Translations under genes and position numbers: made by a program | Part shown: positions 6,482 through 7,661 of the stretch, one piece after another | How positions within the stretch are numbered: position 1 is the first letter of the stretch | Layout: each line of letters opens with the position of its first letter | Notes under the pieces: generated by a model | The model's input: the letters and a program-made list of their open reading frames with translations, nothing else | Database searches by the model: none | Told to the model about the DNA's origin: nothing | DNA from: Planctomycetales bacterium | GTDB taxonomy: Bacteria; Planctomycetota; Planctomycetia; Pirellulales; Thermoguttaceae | DNA: 7,661 nt | Direction of reading: 5' to 3' | Assembly: GCA_007122045.1 (NCBI GenBank) | Contig: SKJM01000500.1 | Location: forward strand, 1 to 7,661

Positions 6482-6947
6482 CGTAAGCGGCTCTTTCCCT
6501 AAAAAGATGGCCCTCCGCCGTAATGCCGTGGTGATGGCTGCTAATGGGAGCCCGTTACGACCAAAGGGGGCACCTCGGACCCGGATTGTGTGATCCGCGG
6601 ATGCGGTCGGCGACCGAAAACGCGGCTGTACACGCGACCGAGACCTTTACTGACAGGCGCCCAACGGGCTGAATATCGGCTCCCCAATTCGCACATCAAC
6701 TCACGCGCATGGCAGAGGGCCATACATTGGTATCCTACCACATGTACGCACGGCGGGCAAGATGGGAAAAAGGCCGGCAACGGCGTCACGGCGCCAACGG
6801 CGTTCACTTTGACGAAACGGGCGCGTCAGATCAGACACGGCCGTCGAAATTCTCCAATGGCCGGCCCAGCCTAAAGCGGGGCACTTTGGGGGGGCTGCGC
6901 AAACAACCCTGCGATGCGCCCGTTCACAAGGCCCCCACGGTTCGGGG
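6482..6947. other. Unassigned intergenic stretch with scattered small palindromes
   Basis: These 466 nt between larE and the galE promoter hold no gene I can support. Short open frames on both strands (about 80-95 codons) have Cys/Arg/Pro-rich, non-family-like translations. I see no tRNA, SRP, RNase P or tmRNA signature. Small dyads are present: CGGAT-6-ATCCG at 6582-6597 overlapping ATCCGCGGAT at 6593-6602, CGGTC-3-GACCG at 6604-6616, ATGGC-5-GCCAT at 6709-6723 and TGGTA-3-TACCA at 6728-6740. The larE promoter should lie at the left end, but no convincing hexamer pair was found. Confidence 0.5.
6582..6616. repeat. Cluster of three short overlapping dyads
   Basis: CGGAT-TGTGTG-ATCCG (6582-6597), the perfect 10-bp palindrome ATCCGCGGAT (6593-6602) and CGGTC-GGC-GACCG (6604-6616) follow one another closely. 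The first two share the ATCCG and so are alternative folds. They could be a regulatory site or part of a structured RNA, but chance is not excluded in GC-rich DNA. Confidence 0.3.
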
Positions 6948-6976
6948 TTGACCCGGCCGGCGCAATCGGATGAAAT
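6948..6976 (+). promoter_or_regulatory. Candidate sigma70-type promoter for galE
   Basis: TTGACC (6948-6953, 5 of 6 to consensus) is followed by a 17-nt spacer and TGAAAT (6971-6976, 4 of 6). Transcription would begin near 6983, giving a leader of about 150 nt that contains the whole REP-like cluster before the galE RBS. The prediction rests on pattern only. Confidence 0.4.
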
Positions 6977-7005
6977 GGCGGCGCACGGCAAGGAAGGCAG
7001 GCCGT

Positions 7006-7029
7006 GCTGGAGTTCACGCTTCAGCGTGC
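7006..7029 (+). repeat. REP-like unit 1 (plus orientation)
   Basis: The unit reads GGAGTTCACGCTTCAGCGTG from 7009. It has a perfect 6-bp stem CACGCT/AGCGTG around a 2-nt loop. Compared with the reverse complement of units 2 and 3 it matches 22 of 24 positions over 7006-7029. Taking the flanks into account, it is better seen as lacking three bases (TTG) before GGAG. Confidence 0.65.
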
Positions 7030-7052
7030 AGGGCATCGCATGTGCCCGGGTC

Positions 7053-7076
7053 GCACGCGGAAGCGTGAACTCCAAC
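7053..7076 (-). repeat. REP-like unit 2 (minus orientation)
   Basis: On the minus strand GTTGGAG is followed by TT and the 5-bp hairpin CACGC-TTCC-GCGTG. It is identical over 24 bp to unit 3, which starts 26 bp further on, and inverted relative to unit 1. Confidence 0.65.
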
Positions 7077-7078
7077 GG

Positions 7079-7102
7079 GCACGCGGAAGCGTGAACTCCA
7101 AC
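7079..7102 (-). repeat. REP-like unit 3 (minus orientation)
   Basis: An exact 24-bp copy of unit 2, separated from it by only 2 bp. The perfect identity suggests a recent local duplication. Its 3' flank on the plus strand is CAGCACGGC, the right outer arm of the cluster. Confidence 0.65.
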
Positions 7103-7118
7103 AGCACGGCAACCCTTC

Positions 7119-7126
7119 AGGGAGGA
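7119..7126 (+). promoter_or_regulatory. Shine-Dalgarno for galE
   Basis: AGGGAGGA ends 10 nt before the ATG at 7136. It is a strong match at a slightly long spacing and supports this start. Confidence 0.65.
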
Positions 7127-7135
7127 CACTGGCGG

Positions 7136-7661
7136 ATGAACGTTCTGGTTCCGGGCGGGGCGGGCTACATCGGCTCGCACGCGGTCAAACAACTGGTCGA
7201 GGCCGGCCACCGGGTCGTCGTGGTCGACAACCTGTGCCGCGGGCACGGCCAGGCCGTCCATCCCAAGGCCGCGTTCCATGAGGTCGATCTGGCCGATACC
7301 CCCGTCCTGACGGAATTGCTTCGGGAGCAGGCCATTGACTGCGTGATGCACTTCGCCGCACTGGCCTACGTGGGCGAGTCGGTCACCGATCCGCTGGGCT
7401 ATTATCACAACAACACGGCGGGCACCATCAGCCTGTTGCGGGCGATGGACGCCGCCGGGGTGCGGCGCATGGTGTTCAGCTCCACCTGCGCCACGTACGG
7501 CGAGCCGGAGCAAACCCCCATCATCGAGACCACCCCGCAGCAGCCCATCAACCCGTACGGCTGGTCGAAGTGGTGCGTTGAGCGAATCCTGCAAGACTAT
7601 CAAGCGGCCCACCGCGATTTTTCCTTCGCGGCGCTGCGGTACTTCAACGTGGCCGGCTGCG
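7136..7661 (+). CDS. galE: UDP-glucose 4-epimerase (3' end outside window)
   Basis: It interconverts UDP-glucose and UDP-galactose using tightly bound NAD, feeding galactose use and surface polysaccharide. 175 residues are visible of a family usually about 325-340 long. The product begins MNVLVPGGAGYIGSH, the NAD-binding glycine loop GGAGYIG (7-13), then VVVDNLCRGH (28-37) with D31 for the NAD ribose. HFAALAYVGESV lies at 72-83, and FSSTCATYGEP (114-124) has T117 at the catalytic Ser/Thr position. INPYGWSKWCVE (138-149) contains the YxxxK pair Y141 and K145. Then follows RYFNVAGC. An odd detail is proline at position 6, where the family nearly always has Thr (VTGGAGYIGSH). The start is backed by a good RBS. 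Other extended-SDR epimerases of similar sequence (for example UDP-arabinose type) cannot be excluded from the N-terminal half alone. Confidence 0.93.
   Translation, partial: MNVLVPGGAGYIGSHAVKQLVEAGHRVVVVDNLCRGHGQAVHPKAAFHEVDLADTPVLTELLREQAIDCVMHFAALAYVGESVTDPLGYYHNNTAGTISLLRAMDAAGVRRMVFSSTCATYGEPEQTPIIETTPQQPINPYGWSKWCVERILQDYQAAHRDFSFAALRYFNVAGC

Larger units (their letters stand above)
7001..7110. repeat. REP-like inverted-repeat cluster (BIME-like)
   Basis: Perfect 9-bp outer arms GCCGTGCTG (7001-7009) and CAGCACGGC (7102-7110) bound a 110-bp element. Inside are one REP-like unit on the plus strand and two on the minus strand, with a small hairpin GGGCA-7-TGCCC (7031-7047) between them. 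Each unit is a GGAG followed by a short CACGC-type hairpin. This is the layout of repetitive extragenic palindromes mobilised by RAYT (TnpA_REP) transposases. No such transposase is in the window. The element lies 25 nt before the galE start. Confidence 0.7.

Noticed and set aside
6541..6951. Short open frames of 80-95 codons on both strands between larE and galE
   Set aside because: They overlap one another, lack RBS, and give Cys/Arg/Pro-rich translations without motifs.
7053..7102. Two identical 24-bp direct repeats as a minimal CRISPR array
   Set aside because: The gap is only 2 bp, the units are short and palindromic, an inverted third copy is present, and no cas gene is near. A REP-like element fits better.
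6482..7135. tRNA or housekeeping small RNA in the large intergenic region
   Set aside because: No TpsiC-like GTTCRANYC, SRP, RNase P or tmRNA signature was found on either strand by eye.

Overview
The window is 7.66 kb of GC-rich bacterial DNA, most likely from a planctomycete of the Pirellulales type. The evidence for this is the Ser/Thr kinase, whose ~70-residue helical N-terminal extension and near-invariant entry into the kinase fold look like the large planctomycetal kinase family. Several genes also lack a clear Shine-Dalgarno, and REP-like palindromes are present. The taxonomic call is inference from memory of families; no database was searched.

Layout: (1) Positions 1-3548, minus strand, probably one transcript read right to left. 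It holds trpE (anthranilate synthase component I), an enolase-superfamily enzyme of the MR/MLE or OSBS-like kind, a 76-residue unrecognised protein with a very strong ribosome binding site, and an NAD(P)H oxidoreductase of the flavodoxin_2/NQO type that runs off the left edge. The gaps are 37, 40 and 109 nt. (2) Positions 3549-3951, a 403-nt divergent intergenic region with a candidate trpE promoter, two tandem inverted repeats, a small AT-rich island and a strong hairpin. (3) Positions 3952-5544, plus strand, a tail-anchored Ser/Thr protein kinase. (4) Positions 5618-6481, minus strand and convergent with the kinase, a LarE-type sulfur transferase with three cysteines at the positions expected for the Fe-S form. 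(5) Positions 6482-7135, a 654-nt non-coding stretch. Its left part holds scattered small palindromes that I cannot assign. Its right part holds a good sigma70-like promoter and a 110-bp inverted-repeat cluster of three REP-like units. (6) Positions 7136-7661, plus strand, the start of galE (UDP-glucose 4-epimerase), cut by the right edge.

The genes do not form one obvious pathway. trpE draws on chorismate, and the enolase-superfamily neighbour resembles an enzyme of the chorismate-derived menaquinone route, but its active site is altered, so that link is weak. The most interesting points are the substituted catalytic lysine in the OSBS-like protein, the three-cysteine LarE with no lar partners in view, the REP-like cluster in the galE leader, and the small operon-embedded protein of unknown function. 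I see no clear defence, CRISPR, phage or transposon module.
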